Counted from the stretch's first letter, positions 55,618 to 64,000 are shown. The stretch: 64,000 bases of DNA from Bradyrhizobium diversitatis (GCF_016031635.1 NZ_JACEGD010000004.1:124001-188000), one strand, 5' to 3'. Numbers and translations: made by a program. The notes: generated by a model not told the origin, from the letters alone.

Positions 55618-56510
55618 CAGCGCAACTCCCACGCATAGACCCTGGCCGGCTCCGGCTCGAAGACCCGCGCTCTTCCGGCATTGGGAAGTACGGCGAGCGC
55701 GCGATATTCCGATCCGAACGCGACATAATCGTCGGTCTCGGCCATGACGGCCGGCTTGCAACTGATGGGGTCGCGGAGCACCGCGAAACCACTCTCGGTT
55801 CCGACCACGAATGTGAAGAACCCGTCGAGATCGGCGAGACTGTCCGTCAACGCCTGCTCCAGCGACGCACCCTGCTGCATGCGCCAGGTCAGGAAACCCG
55901 CGGCAACCTCGCTGTCGTTGTCCGTTTCGAACGTCAGTCCTTCCCGGCTGAGAAAGCGCCGTACGCCGCAATGATTGGAGAGCGAGCCGTTATGAACCAG
56001 ACACTGGTCCTTTCCGGTCGAAAACGGGTGCGCACCACGCGTCGTGACGGCGGATTCGGTGGCCATCCGGGTGTGGCCGATGCCGTGCGTGCCACTCATT
56101 CCCGACAGTTCGAACCGCTTGGCGACTTGCTCCGGAAGCCCGACCTCCTTGAACAGCTCCATCCTGGCACCCACGCCGGCCAGCGTCACGCGACTGTCGC
56201 GTGCGATCAGCAAGCGCACCTCTTGTTCACGCGCCAGCGGCACCGAGACCACGGCGTGGGTGTCGTGAAAGACGGAGTCCAGATCGCCTGCGCCCGCCTT
56301 GCCGAGATCCGCCACCGCCTCACGAATCTCGACGGCCGATGCTGCCCGCAGCGTGAGCTTGACGTGATCCGCTTGCGAGCTGCCGTAGACCGCGAACCCG
56401 GCGCTGTCGGGACCGCGATCGCTCATCACGCCGAGCATGGCCGCAAGGTGAAACCCCAGCTTAGGATACAGCCCCGGGTTCTTGAGGAATAGACCGACAA
56501 TACCGCACAT
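55617..56510 (-). CDS. mgsA: N-methylglutamate synthase subunit A (class II glutamine amidotransferase)
   Basis: A 297-residue Ntn-type amidotransferase (GlxB-like). The processed N-terminus would expose nucleophile Cys2 (MCGIVGLFLK). GHTRMATESAVTTRGAHPF and the substrate-binding LVHNGSLSNH and TDNDSEV motifs follow. In glutamate synthase this domain splits ammonia from glutamine; here the substrate is expected to be gamma-glutamylmethylamide. GGAGAG precedes the ATG. First gene of the minus-strand run, divergent from mgdA. Confidence 0.92.
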   Translation of the reverse strand: MCGIVGLFLKNPGLYPKLGFHLAAMLGVMSDRGPDSAGFAVYGSSQADHVKLTLRAASAVEIREAVADLGKAGAGDLDSVFHDTHAVVSVPLAREQEVRLLIARDSRVTLAGVGARMELFKEVGLPEQVAKRFELSGMSGTHGIGHTRMATESAVTTRGAHPFSTGKDQCLVHNGSLSNHCGVRRFLSREGLTFETDNDSEVAAGFLTWRMQQGASLEQALTDSLADLDGFFTFVVGTESGFAVLRDPISCKPAVMAETDDYVAFGSEYRALAVLPNAGRARVFEPEPARVYAWELR

Positions 56511-56534
56511 GCCTGCTCTCCATCGGGCGAGCCA

Positions 56535-56564
56535 TGCATATCGTCCCGCGTGGACGGCTGTCAA
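56535..56564 (-). promoter_or_regulatory. Candidate mgsA promoter
   Basis: On the minus strand a consensus -35 TTGACA (56559-56564) is followed after 18 bases by TATGCA (56535-56540), leaving about 25 bases to the mgsA start with its ribosome site. The -10 match is partial. It lies in the 138-base divergent region shared with mgdA; the AACAATGTT near-palindrome at 56572-56580 could be an operator. Confidence 0.35.
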
Positions 56565-56648
56565 CTATCGAGAACAATGTTTTCTTGTCAGGAAATATGG
56601 AATAGTGTCGTCAAAGCTCAGCTTCCATCACCACCAATGCGATCCTCC

Positions 56649-57899
56649 ATGCACTACTCGATCTTCAGTCTCGCGCGTCAAGCGCTGCTCGGCCATCGCG
56701 GCTGGACGGCGGCTTGGCGCGACGCCAGCCCGAAATCGTCCTACGACGTCCTCGTCATCGGCGGCGGCGGGCACGGCCTTGCGACGGCTTACTATCTCGC
56801 GAGACATTTCGGCATCGCCAACATCGCCGTGCTGGAAAAGGGCTGGATCGGCTCCGGCAATGCCGGCCGCAACACCACGATCATCCGCTCGAACTACCTG
56901 CTGCCTGGCAACAATCCCTTCTACGAATTCTCGATGCAGCTCTGGGAGGGCCTGGAGAAAGATCTGAACTACAACGCGATGGTGAGCCAGCGCGGCGTGC
57001 TGAACCTGTTCCACTCCGATGCGCAACGCGACGCCGCAGCCCGCCGCGGCAACGCGATGCGGCTGCATGGCGTCGACGCCGAACTGCTCGACCGGACCGC
57101 CGTCCGGCGCATGCTGCCGTTCCTCGATTTCGATAATGCCCGATTTCCGATCGAGGGCGGCCTGCTGCAGCGACGCGGCGGAACGGCCCGTCACGACGCC
57201 GTCGTATGGGGCTATGCGCGCGCGGCCAGCGACCGCGGCGTCGACATCGTCCAGAATTGCGAAGTTACCGGCATGATCCGTGAGGGCGATCGCGTCGTCG
57301 GCGTGGAAACGACGCGCGGGACGATCCGCGCACCGAAGGTGGCGCTGGCGGTTGCCGGGAATACCTCGCGGCTGACGGCCATGGCCGGTCTGCGCATGCC
57401 GCTCGAAAGCCACGTCTTGCAGGCCTTCGTCAGCGAGGCCATCAAGCCGTTGATTCCGGGCGTCGTCACCTTCGGCGCAGGCCACTTCTATATCAGCCAG
57501 TCCGACAAGGGCGGCCTCGTGTTCGGCGGCGACATCGATGGCTACAATTCCTATGCGCAACGCGGCAATCTGCCGACCGTAGAGGATGTCTGCGAAAGCG
57601 GCATGGCATTGATGCCCATGATTGGACGGCTACGGATGTTGCGCTCATGGGGTGGCATCATGGACATGTCCATGGACGGCTCGCCCATCATCGACCACAC
57701 GCCGCTTGACGGCCTCTATCTGAATGCCGGCTGGTGCTATGGCGGGTTCAAGGCCACGCCGGCATCCGGCTGGTGCTTCGCCCATCTGATTGCCCGCGAC
57801 GAACCGCATCCAGTGGCACGCGCCTTCCGGCTTGACCGTTTCGCGAGCGGCTATTTGCTCGATGAAAAGGGCCAGGGCGCCCAACCCAATCTGCACTGA
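56649..57899 (+). CDS. mgdA: N-methylglutamate dehydrogenase subunit A (sarcosine oxidase beta-like)
   Basis: A 416-residue FAD/FMN oxidoreductase of the heterotetrameric sarcosine oxidase beta family. The dinucleotide fold is VLVIGGGGHGLATAYYLARH, then KGWIGSGNAGRNTTIIRSNY. His182 in GTARHDAVVWG corresponds to the His that covalently holds FMN in SoxB. LNAGWCYGGFKATPASGW is the family's C-terminal signature. With gmaS and mgsABC alongside, the substrate is most likely N-methylglutamate rather than sarcosine. The start at MHYSIFSLARQAL follows SoxB alignment; ATG 56637 is four codons earlier. Confidence 0.88.
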   Translation: MHYSIFSLARQALLGHRGWTAAWRDASPKSSYDVLVIGGGGHGLATAYYLARHFGIANIAVLEKGWIGSGNAGRNTTIIRSNYLLPGNNPFYEFSMQLWEGLEKDLNYNAMVSQRGVLNLFHSDAQRDAAARRGNAMRLHGVDAELLDRTAVRRMLPFLDFDNARFPIEGGLLQRRGGTARHDAVVWGYARAASDRGVDIVQNCEVTGMIREGDRVVGVETTRGTIRAPKVALAVAGNTSRLTAMAGLRMPLESHVLQAFVSEAIKPLIPGVVTFGAGHFYISQSDKGGLVFGGDIDGYNSYAQRGNLPTVEDVCESGMALMPMIGRLRMLRSWGGIMDMSMDGSPIIDHTPLDGLYLNAGWCYGGFKATPASGWCFAHLIARDEPHPVARAFRLDRFASGYLLDEKGQGAQPNLH

Positions 57900-57911
57900 A
57901 GGTCGATCGGC

Positions 57912-58181
57912 ATGCGCATTCCCTGCCCGTTCTGCGGCAATCGCGACGTCAGCGAATTCGCCTATCTTGGCGATGCCAGCGCCCCGCGGCCAGCCGCCGA
58001 CGCACCCGACGCCGACCGCGAATTCTTCGAAGCGGCCTATCTGCGGGACAATCCGTCCGGGCTGCATCGCGAACTCTGGTATCACGCGTCCGGCTGTCGA
58101 AGCTGGCTGGAAGTCGAGCGCAATACCAGGACCCATGACATCACCAAAGCCACCTTTGCCCGCGACCGGGTCCGTGCATGA
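57912..58181 (+). CDS. mgdB: N-methylglutamate dehydrogenase subunit B (sarcosine oxidase delta-like)
   Basis: An 89-residue small zinc subunit of the SoxD family. Zinc ligands are Cys5 and Cys8 (CPFCGNRDVSEF), His58 and Cys62 (WYHASGCRSW). Family spacing and length are exact. It lies 12 bases after mgdA and its stop overlaps the mgdC ATG. Confidence 0.93.
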   Translation: MRIPCPFCGNRDVSEFAYLGDASAPRPAADAPDADREFFEAAYLRDNPSGLHRELWYHASGCRSWLEVERNTRTHDITKATFARDRVRA

Positions 58182-61162
58182 GCGACATCAGCGCCCCGCA
58201 ACCCAACCGAATCGACGGCGGTCTGATCGACCGCAGCAGAGCCTTGCGCTTCCACTTCGATGGCAAGCAGTACCAGGGCTTCCAGGGCGATACGCTGGCA
58301 TCCGCTCTTCTGGCGTCCGGCGTCAGGATCGTCGGCCGCTCGTTCAAATATCATCGTCCACGCGGCATCATGACCGCCGGCGCCGAGGAGCCGAATGCGC
58401 TGGTCGAATTGCGGACCGGCGCACGTCGTGAGCCGAACACGCGCGCCACCACGATCGAGCTGTTTGACGGGCTCGAAGCCCTGAGCCAGAACCGCTGGCC
58501 GACGCTGCGTTACGATCTCGGTGCGGTCAACTCGCTGCTGTCGTCCCTGTTTGTCGCCGGTTTCTACTACAAGACCTTCATGTGGCCCGCTTCGTTCTGG
58601 GAGCGAGTCTATGAGCCTCTGATCCGACGTGCCGCTGGCCTCGGCAGGGCCAGCCTGCAGCCCGATCCCGACCAGTACGAGAAGGCGTACGCCTTCTGCG
58701 ACGTGCTGGTCATCGGCGGTGGCCCCGGCGGTCTCGCCGCGGCGCTGGCAGCGGGACGCGCGGGCGCCCGGGTCATCATCGCGGATGATGACTTCATCCC
58801 CGGCGGCCGGCTGAACAACGACGTCCACACCATCGACGGCCTCTCAGGCGTTGAATGGGCCAAATACACCGCCAAAGAGCTGGACGCACTTCCGAACGTC
58901 ACAATGATGACGCGGACCACAATCTTCGGCGCCTATGACGGGAGCACTTTCGGCGCGCTCGAACGCGTTTCCGATCACCTGCCCGTTCCCCCCGCACACC
59001 AGCCGCGGCAGCGCCTATGGAAGATCGTGGCGCAGCGATCCATCCTTGCGGCGGGCGCCATCGAACGGCCGATCGTGTTCGGCGGCAACGACCGTCCCGG
59101 AATCATGCTGGCCTCCGCGGTGCGTACCTATCTCAATCGCTACGGCGTGGCACCGGGCAAGGCGGCGACCCTGTTCACGAGTTGCGACGACGGCTGGCGC
59201 ACCGCGCTCGACCTCGCGCGTGCCGGAGTCAAGGTCGAAGCCATCATCGATGCACGATCCGAGATCTCCCCATCGCTGGTCGCCTCCGGCCAGACGATCG
59301 GCGCCAGACTGTTGAAGGGCGCGCACGTCATCGACACACGCGGCGCACATGGTCTCAGCCAAATTCGCGTGCGGACCAATAAGGGCGACGACATCGCGAT
59401 CGAGTCCGACCTGCTTGCGGTCAGCGGCGGCTGGAATCCGAACCTCGCGCTCTCGACCCATCTCGGCGGTCGTCCGCGCTGGTCCGAGGAACGCTCGGCC
59501 TTCCTGCCAGGCGATCTGCCGCGGAATCTCGTCGTCATCGGCGCCGCGAGCGGCGCACTGACGCTGGCGGAAGCGCTGAAACAAGGGACGGCTGCCGGGG
59601 CGACCAGTGCGGATGCTGCCGGATTCAAATCCGGCGCCCGGCCCGAATTCGTCGTCGACGACGAGAGCATCTCCGGCGAGCCGCTGTGGCAAGCCGCAGC
59701 ATCCCGATCGAAGGCTTTCGTCGACTACCAGAACGACGTGACGCAGGCCGACATCGCGCTTGCCGCTCGCGAGGGCTTTACGTCGGTCGAGCATCTGAAG
59801 CGCTACACCACGCTCGGCATGGCCACCGACCAGGGCAAGATGGCAGCCGTGATCGGTCACGCCATGATGGCGGCGCTCACGGATCGTCCGATGCCGCAGG
59901 TCGGCACCACCATCGCGCGACCGCCCGCCACGCCGGTCGCGATCGGCGCCTTCGCCGGCCGTCATCGCGGCCAGGATTTCCGCCCGGTCCGGCTGGCGCC
60001 GAGCCACCGGTGGGCCGAACAGCTCGGCGCGACCTTCGTCGACGCGGGCCCGTGGCGGCGCGCGCAATGGTTCGCGCGACCAGGCGAAGCGGACTGGCTC
60101 TCGACCGTGATTCGCGAGGTCAAGACCGTGCGCAGCGCCGTCGGCGTCTGCGACGTCTCGACCTTGGGCAAAATTGACGTCCAGGGCGCGGATGCCGGTA
60201 TCTTCCTCGATCGCATCTACATCAACACCTTCTCCACCCTGCCCGTCGGCAAAGTGCGCTATGGACTGATGCTGCGCGAGGACGGCATCGCGATGGATGA
60301 CGGAACCTGCGCCCGCTTTGCGCCCGATCACTACGTGATGTCGACGACGACGGCGAACGCAGCGAAGGTGATGCAGCATCTCGATCACGCCCGACAGGTG
60401 CTGTGGCCCGAGCTCGACGTCCAGGCCATCTCCGTCACCGAGCAGTGGGCCCAATTCTCCATTGCCGGACCGCGCGCGCGCGATCTTCTGGATCGTCTGC
60501 TCGGCGGCGCGATCGACATATCCGATGCCGCATTTCCGTATCTCGCCTGCGCGGATTTCTGCTGGAGAGGGCGGCCGGCGCGGCTGTTCCGCGTCTCCTT
60601 TTCGGGCGAGCTCGGCTACGAGCTCGCGGTCCCGGCGCGCTTTGGTGACGAGACGATCCGCGCCATCATGGAGGCGGGCGCCGGGTACGGCCTCACTCCA
60701 TATGGCACCGAAGCGCTTGGCGTGATGCGTATCGAGAAGGGACACGTCGCCGGCAACGAGCTGAACGGCACCACCACCGCGCACGATCTCGGGCTCGGCC
60801 GGATGATGGGCAAGAAGGACTTTATCGGCAAGGTGCTTGCGCGTCGGCCCGGACTCGTCGATCCGGACCGTCCGGCCGTGATCGGGTTAAAGCCGATTGA
60901 TCGCCGGCAACGCCTGCGCAACGGCGCTCACCTGTTCTCGCCCGGTGCAGCCGTCAAGCTCGAGAACGATCAGGGATACGTCACGTCGTCGGCATTCTCG
61001 CCGATGCTCGGCCATTGGATTGCGCTGGCTCTGCTGGCACGCGGCCGAGAACGCGTGGGACAGATCTTGCGGGTCGTCGACCCTCTGCGAGGTGCCGATT
61101 TCGAGGCCGAGATATGTTCTCCCGTCTTCTATGATCCGGAAGGAGCGCGGCTGCGTGGCTGA
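58178..61162 (+). CDS. mgdC: N-methylglutamate dehydrogenase subunit C (sarcosine oxidase alpha-like)
   Basis: A 994-residue alpha subunit. The N-terminal ferredoxin-like fold (LRFHFDGKQYQGFQGDTLAS, SFKYHRPRG) is followed by an NAD/FAD-binding domain (VIGGGPGGLAAALAAGRAGA near 178) and a C-terminal GcvT-like aminomethyltransferase domain from about 600 (VCDVSTLGKIDVQGADAG, FSGELGYELAVP, RIEKGHVAGNELNGTTTAHD) that binds tetrahydrofolate and can capture the methylene group as methylene-THF. Overlaps mgdB in ATGA and mgdD by eight bases. Full length, no frameshift. Confidence 0.92.
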   Translation: MSDISAPQPNRIDGGLIDRSRALRFHFDGKQYQGFQGDTLASALLASGVRIVGRSFKYHRPRGIMTAGAEEPNALVELRTGARREPNTRATTIELFDGLEALSQNRWPTLRYDLGAVNSLLSSLFVAGFYYKTFMWPASFWERVYEPLIRRAAGLGRASLQPDPDQYEKAYAFCDVLVIGGGPGGLAAALAAGRAGARVIIADDDFIPGGRLNNDVHTIDGLSGVEWAKYTAKELDALPNVTMMTRTTIFGAYDGSTFGALERVSDHLPVPPAHQPRQRLWKIVAQRSILAAGAIERPIVFGGNDRPGIMLASAVRTYLNRYGVAPGKAATLFTSCDDGWRTALDLARAGVKVEAIIDARSEISPSLVASGQTIGARLLKGAHVIDTRGAHGLSQIRVRTNKGDDIAIESDLLAVSGGWNPNLALSTHLGGRPRWSEERSAFLPGDLPRNLVVIGAASGALTLAEALKQGTAAGATSADAAGFKSGARPEFVVDDESISGEPLWQAAASRSKAFVDYQNDVTQADIALAAREGFTSVEHLKRYTTLGMATDQGKMAAVIGHAMMAALTDRPMPQVGTTIARPPATPVAIGAFAGRHRGQDFRPVRLAPSHRWAEQLGATFVDAGPWRRAQWFARPGEADWLSTVIREVKTVRSAVGVCDVSTLGKIDVQGADAGIFLDRIYINTFSTLPVGKVRYGLMLREDGIAMDDGTCARFAPDHYVMSTTTANAAKVMQHLDHARQVLWPELDVQAISVTEQWAQFSIAGPRARDLLDRLLGGAIDISDAAFPYLACADFCWRGRPARLFRVSFSGELGYELAVPARFGDETIRAIMEAGAGYGLTPYGTEALGVMRIEKGHVAGNELNGTTTAHDLGLGRMMGKKDFIGKVLARRPGLVDPDRPAVIGLKPIDRRQRLRNGAHLFSPGAAVKLENDQGYVTSSAFSPMLGHWIALALLARGRERVGQILRVVDPLRGADFEAEICSPVFYDPEGARLRG

Positions 61163-61730
61163 TCGTCTCAATCATGGCTTTGCGGCGTCCTCCAACCCGG
61201 GCGTCATCGTATCGATACGCAATGATCTCGGCTACGCGACCATCATGGTTCGGCGCGGCGCGGACGAGCAATTGAAACAGCGCGTCAAGACCGCCTATGG
61301 AATCGATCTCGTTCCCGGTCCGCGCCGCAGCGCATCCGGCGATGTCGCCTTTCTCGGGATCGGGCCCACGACCTGGCTCGCGACGCAGGACGATGGCGGC
61401 AATGGGTTTTCCGTCTCGTTGAAGCAGGCTGTCGGCGATGCCGCATCGGTGACCGATCAGACCGACGGCTATGTCATCCATCGCGTCAGCGGGCCGCGGA
61501 TCGGCCAGGCTCTCGCCAAGGGTTTTCCGATCGATCTGCACAACCGTGCATTCGCGCCGGGCGCCGTCGCCGTGACAGCCGTTTCGCACCTCGGCGCCAT
61601 CATCTGGCGGCTGGATGATCTGGAAGACGGTACACCGGTTTTCGAGATTGCGGTCTTCCGCAGCCTTGTCGACAGTTTCCGTCGCTGGCTGGATGACAGC
61701 CTGGCAGGGTTCGGGCTCGCACGGAACTGA
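61155..61730 (+). CDS. mgdD: N-methylglutamate dehydrogenase subunit D (sarcosine oxidase gamma-like)
   Basis: A 191-residue SoxG-family subunit distantly related to the GcvT fold. Recognisable segments: GIGPTTWLATQDDG, VTDQTDGYVIHRVSGPR, and the FPIDLHNRAFAPGAVAVTA region where SoxG proteins have LDLHPRAF. The GTG start has GGAGCGCGGCTGC upstream and overlaps the end of mgdC. It completes the mgdABCD complex. Sequence is the least conserved of the four, as usual. Confidence 0.87.
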   Translation: MADRLNHGFAASSNPGVIVSIRNDLGYATIMVRRGADEQLKQRVKTAYGIDLVPGPRRSASGDVAFLGIGPTTWLATQDDGGNGFSVSLKQAVGDAASVTDQTDGYVIHRVSGPRIGQALAKGFPIDLHNRAFAPGAVAVTAVSHLGAIIWRLDDLEDGTPVFEIAVFRSLVDSFRRWLDDSLAGFGLARN

Positions 61731-61832
61731 TCGCCTGTCGGCAATGCATCGAAGCTGCGTGCCGTCCAATCCTGCTGTACTGGTCGACCGGCCCTGGGCT
61801 CTGCTCCGGGTCTCATCTAAAGGACCTATCCG

Positions 61833-62480
61833 ATGGCGAGGGCCAAAAGCTCGAAAACAGTCTCACGCGAGGCGCCTGAATACCGTACCGGCTCCAACGC
61901 ACCGCAGGATCCCCGCAACCTCGAACGCGCCCTGGGTGCCCAGATCCGAAAGTTGCGCCGGGACGGCGATCTGTCGGTACTCGACCTATCAGCCGCGTCG
62001 TCCATCTCGGCCGGCATGCTGTCGAAGATCGAGAACGGGCAGATTTCTCCGTCACTGGCGACGCTTCAGTCGATCGCCAAGGCGCTCAACGTCCCGCTCA
62101 GCCTGTTGTTTGCGGCCTCAGAAGAGCGACGCGATTGTTCATTCGTGCGCGCCAAGCAGGGCGTCGTGATCGAGCGGCGCGGAACCAAAGTGGGTCATGT
62201 CTACCAATTGCTCGGACATGTCATCGGCGGCGACGTCGTCGTCGAGCCGTACATGATCACGTTGAAGGAGGACGCCGAGCCCTTCACGGCATTCCAGCAC
62301 GCCGGCATGGAATTCATCTACATGCTCACTGGCGAGGTCGACTATCGGCACGGCGATAGCAGTTACCGTCTGCGGCCCGGCGATTCCATCCTGTTTGATT
62401 CCGGCGCGTTGCACGGTCCCGAGCGGCTCGTCAAGCTGCCCATGACGTATTTGTCTATCATCGTGTATCCACGCGGGTGA
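61833..62480 (+). CDS. XRE-family regulator with C-terminal cupin
   Basis: A 215-residue two-domain regulator: an XRE helix-turn-helix (about 33-90; LGAQIRKLRRDGDLSVLDLS, ISAGMLSKIENGQISPSLAT) and a cupin_2 sensor (about 110-212; FIYMLTGEVDYRHGDSSYRL, RPGDSILFDSGALHGPER). AAAGGACCTATCCG precedes the ATG. It follows mgdD on the same strand by about 100 bases and is the only regulator beside the methylamine genes, so it probably controls them in response to a small-molecule ligand. That assignment is by position only. Confidence 0.87.
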   Translation: MARAKSSKTVSREAPEYRTGSNAPQDPRNLERALGAQIRKLRRDGDLSVLDLSAASSISAGMLSKIENGQISPSLATLQSIAKALNVPLSLLFAASEERRDCSFVRAKQGVVIERRGTKVGHVYQLLGHVIGGDVVVEPYMITLKEDAEPFTAFQHAGMEFIYMLTGEVDYRHGDSSYRLRPGDSILFDSGALHGPERLVKLPMTYLSIIVYPRG

Positions 62481-62601
62481 TCTTCGCCAACATGCTTCCC
62501 CAGCGAGCGGCGGCATCAGCAAACTCTCCTGCAGGTGCCGGTTGGCTTGTTCGTCGATAGAGTTGATCCGGCTACCGCCATCGCCAGCAATTGACATGGC
62601 A

Positions 62602-63780
62602 CTAGACGATGAAGTCCGTCACATGCAGGTCCGCCGTTCGGACGCCCTGCAGCGTTATCGTATCGCTGGCCGTCAGGTGAACCACGGCATTGCCCGAGGC
62701 GTCGTCGCTGATCAGGCTCTTCAGTGCAGCCCAGTCCGCAAAGCCGTAGTCTTGCACGTCGATCAAATCGTGCTCGACCGCCGCGCTGCCGACGATCGTA
62801 TTGCCTTGATTGAAGTCATGGATCAGGTCCTGGCCCGAGCCCTTGTCGAACGCAAAGATGTCGCTGTTCGGTCCGCCCCACATCTCGTCATTGCCGCCTT
62901 TGCCGTTTAGGATGTCCCTGCCGCCTGTGATCGAACCTGGGGCCGCTGGATCGTAGGTCCGCGCGTCGCCCATCAACATGTCGACGTACGATCCGCCCGC
63001 GAGGACATCGTTGCCCCCCTGCGCGTTACCGGACATGGAATCGACATCGCCAATCAGCAGGAAGGAATAGAAGTGAACATTGCCATGGAGATCGACAATC
63101 GTAAGGGTGTCGTTCCCGCCACGTGCTTCACCCGAGAGTCCACCCCCATCGCCGTATAATCTGCCGCCTCCGGTTTGGGCATCGTCTCCGACGGTGAAGG
63201 TGAGATTGTCGTTGCCGCCGTGCGCATGATCGCTCAGGCCGAAGGCATCGCCGTACAGAAGTGCCGAGCCGGTCTGCCCGGTCTGGAGAGCGACCAGCGT
63301 GTCGTTGCCGCCATGGGTGTCCCCGGACATGGTTCCGCCATCGCCGACCAGTGTGTTCAATGACCGGCCGCCGAACGCGCCGATGACGGTGTCGTTGCCG
63401 CCCTGCACGTGGTCAGACATGGCACCCTCGGCGTCGCCATAGAGTGTGAAGCCGTTGCGTACCGAGCCCGTGCTGTCGCCGGTCACCGTGTCATTGCCGC
63501 CTTTGGAATGGCCGGACATGGATTGAGCATCACCGTCGACGATGACGGTGTTGTTCTCGCTCGCGATGTTGACCGTGAGTGTATCGTTGCCGCCCCGGGA
63601 ATGATCCAGCAGGGCTGCGGCATCGCCCACGAGATTGATGAACGTCAGGCCGTCGACGTTCACCGTGATGGTGTCGTTGCCGCCATGCGCATTGGACGGG
63701 AACTCAGGATCTCCGAACAAGGTTTCAAAGCTGAGCTGCGGAATGGTCAGCGTGATCGTGTCGTTGGGCAGACGGCGCAT
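62602..63780 (-). CDS. Secreted RTX-like calcium-binding repeat protein
   Basis: A 392-residue protein dominated by eight long-period repeats. Each unit of about 32 residues contains GDAxxMSxHxxGGNDTLT or a close variant (GDAQSMSGHSKGGNDTVTG; GDAFGLSDHAHGGNDNLTF). Two classical RTX nonapeptide-like motifs follow (TGGRDILNGKGGNDEMWGG), then a DIFAFDKGSGQDLIHDF module and a C-terminal segment of the type used by type I secretion. No signal peptide. GGAG lies before the ATG. Function unknown; calcium-dependent folding outside the cell is expected. The 220 bases beyond its start to the window end show no gene. Confidence 0.82.
   Translation of the reverse strand: MRRLPNDTITLTIPQLSFETLFGDPEFPSNAHGGNDTITVNVDGLTFINLVGDAAALLDHSRGGNDTLTVNIASENNTVIVDGDAQSMSGHSKGGNDTVTGDSTGSVRNGFTLYGDAEGAMSDHVQGGNDTVIGAFGGRSLNTLVGDGGTMSGDTHGGNDTLVALQTGQTGSALLYGDAFGLSDHAHGGNDNLTFTVGDDAQTGGGRLYGDGGGLSGEARGGNDTLTIVDLHGNVHFYSFLLIGDVDSMSGNAQGGNDVLAGGSYVDMLMGDARTYDPAAPGSITGGRDILNGKGGNDEMWGGPNSDIFAFDKGSGQDLIHDFNQGNTIVGSAAVEHDLIDVQDYGFADWAALKSLISDDASGNAVVHLTASDTITLQGVRTADLHVTDFIV
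62885..63700 (-). repeat. Tandem imperfect repeat of about 95 bp inside the RTX-like gene
   Basis: The core GGCGGCAACGACAC (minus strand) recurs about every 91-101 bases, near 63679, 63587, 63491, 63392, 63301, 63208, 63113 and 63012, with one further degenerate copy near 62890. The spacing keeps the reading frame. Units differ enough between cores to be old duplications. Confidence 0.75.
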
Positions 63781-64000
63781 GGCAACTCCAATTTCAAAGG
63801 CAGAAGAAAACGTGAAGATGCGGGGGTCTCGCTCGCGAAACACGAGCATTTCGCTCGGACGGCCAAAGCTACCTCGGGTTGATGACCGAGATTCGCCGAG
63901 AACTGGACATGATTGCGACCGCCGCGCGGCGGCTATCATTCCTCATATCGCCAGGAACAGAGGACATGTTGGCTAGACCCGATCAACGAGCGGTGGCGTC

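Noticed and set aside
56649..61730. Annotation of the four-gene plus-strand set as heterotetrameric sarcosine oxidase
   Set aside because: The families are homologous, but linkage to gmaS and mgsABC makes N-methylglutamate dehydrogenase the better call; sarcosine as a side substrate is not excluded.
62885..63700. CRISPR-like regularly spaced repeats
   Set aside because: The period keeps a reading frame, the cores encode GGNDT, and the repeats lie inside one intact coding sequence with imperfect copies.

Overview
The window looks like chromosome of Bradyrhizobium or a close relative (Nitrobacteraceae, Alphaproteobacteria). The evidence is high-GC coding DNA, frequent ATGA/GTGA translational overlaps, long intergenic inverted repeats of the type seen throughout Bradyrhizobium genomes, and the families present (NAD-linked Fds formate dehydrogenase, GlnE, TonB/heme genes, N-methylglutamate pathway). 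This assignment comes from reading the sequence, not from a search.

Layout. 1-6.1 kb: an FMN oxidoreductase of the nitronate monooxygenase family, a quinone-oxidoreductase-like MDR protein, a CDF metal exporter with three tandem C-terminal domains, and a PleC/DivJ-like PAS sensor kinase. 6.3-13.4 kb: a complete molybdenum, NAD+-dependent formate dehydrogenase operon (fdsG-fdsB-fdsA-fdhD-fdsD) with a divergent LysR regulator. 13.3-18.3 kb: glnE and an upstream HAMP sensor kinase on the minus strand. Their upstream edge is a scar holding a frameshifted integrase N-terminus and perhaps the tail of a lost response regulator. 18.3-26.4 kb: a PPOX flavoprotein, an M20 peptidase and a dipeptide-type ABC importer (fused double ATPase, two permeases, binding protein) with a divergent AraC regulator.

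26.7-35.2 kb: a minus-strand heme acquisition and cell-surface signalling locus running fecI, fecR, TonB-dependent receptor, heme oxygenase, exbB, exbD, tonB. The receptor has an N-terminal STN signalling domain and, unusually, a second Omp25/Omp31-like beta-barrel fused to its C-terminus.

35.8-62.5 kb is a nitrogen and one-carbon scavenging region. A CbbQ/CbbO-type AAA+/VWA pair stands convergent to 18 consecutive minus-strand genes. These encode a urease with fused gamma-beta subunit and all accessory proteins (ureE-F-AB-C-G-D), aliphatic amidase (amiE), a five-gene urea/amide ABC importer (urtABCDE), an AmiC/AmiR sensor-antiterminator pair with a visible terminator in front of urtA, and the biosynthetic half of the N-methylglutamate pathway (gmaS, mgsC, mgsB, mgsA). 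The oxidative half (mgdABCD) is divergent on the plus strand, followed by an XRE-cupin regulator. Together these would turn methylamine into ammonia, via glutamate recycling, plus a formaldehyde-level C1 unit, and short amides and urea into ammonia. The fds operon could burn resulting formate for NADH. The window ends with a secreted RTX-like protein built on an unusual repeat of about 32 residues.

No tRNA, rRNA, CRISPR array or intact insertion sequence was seen.
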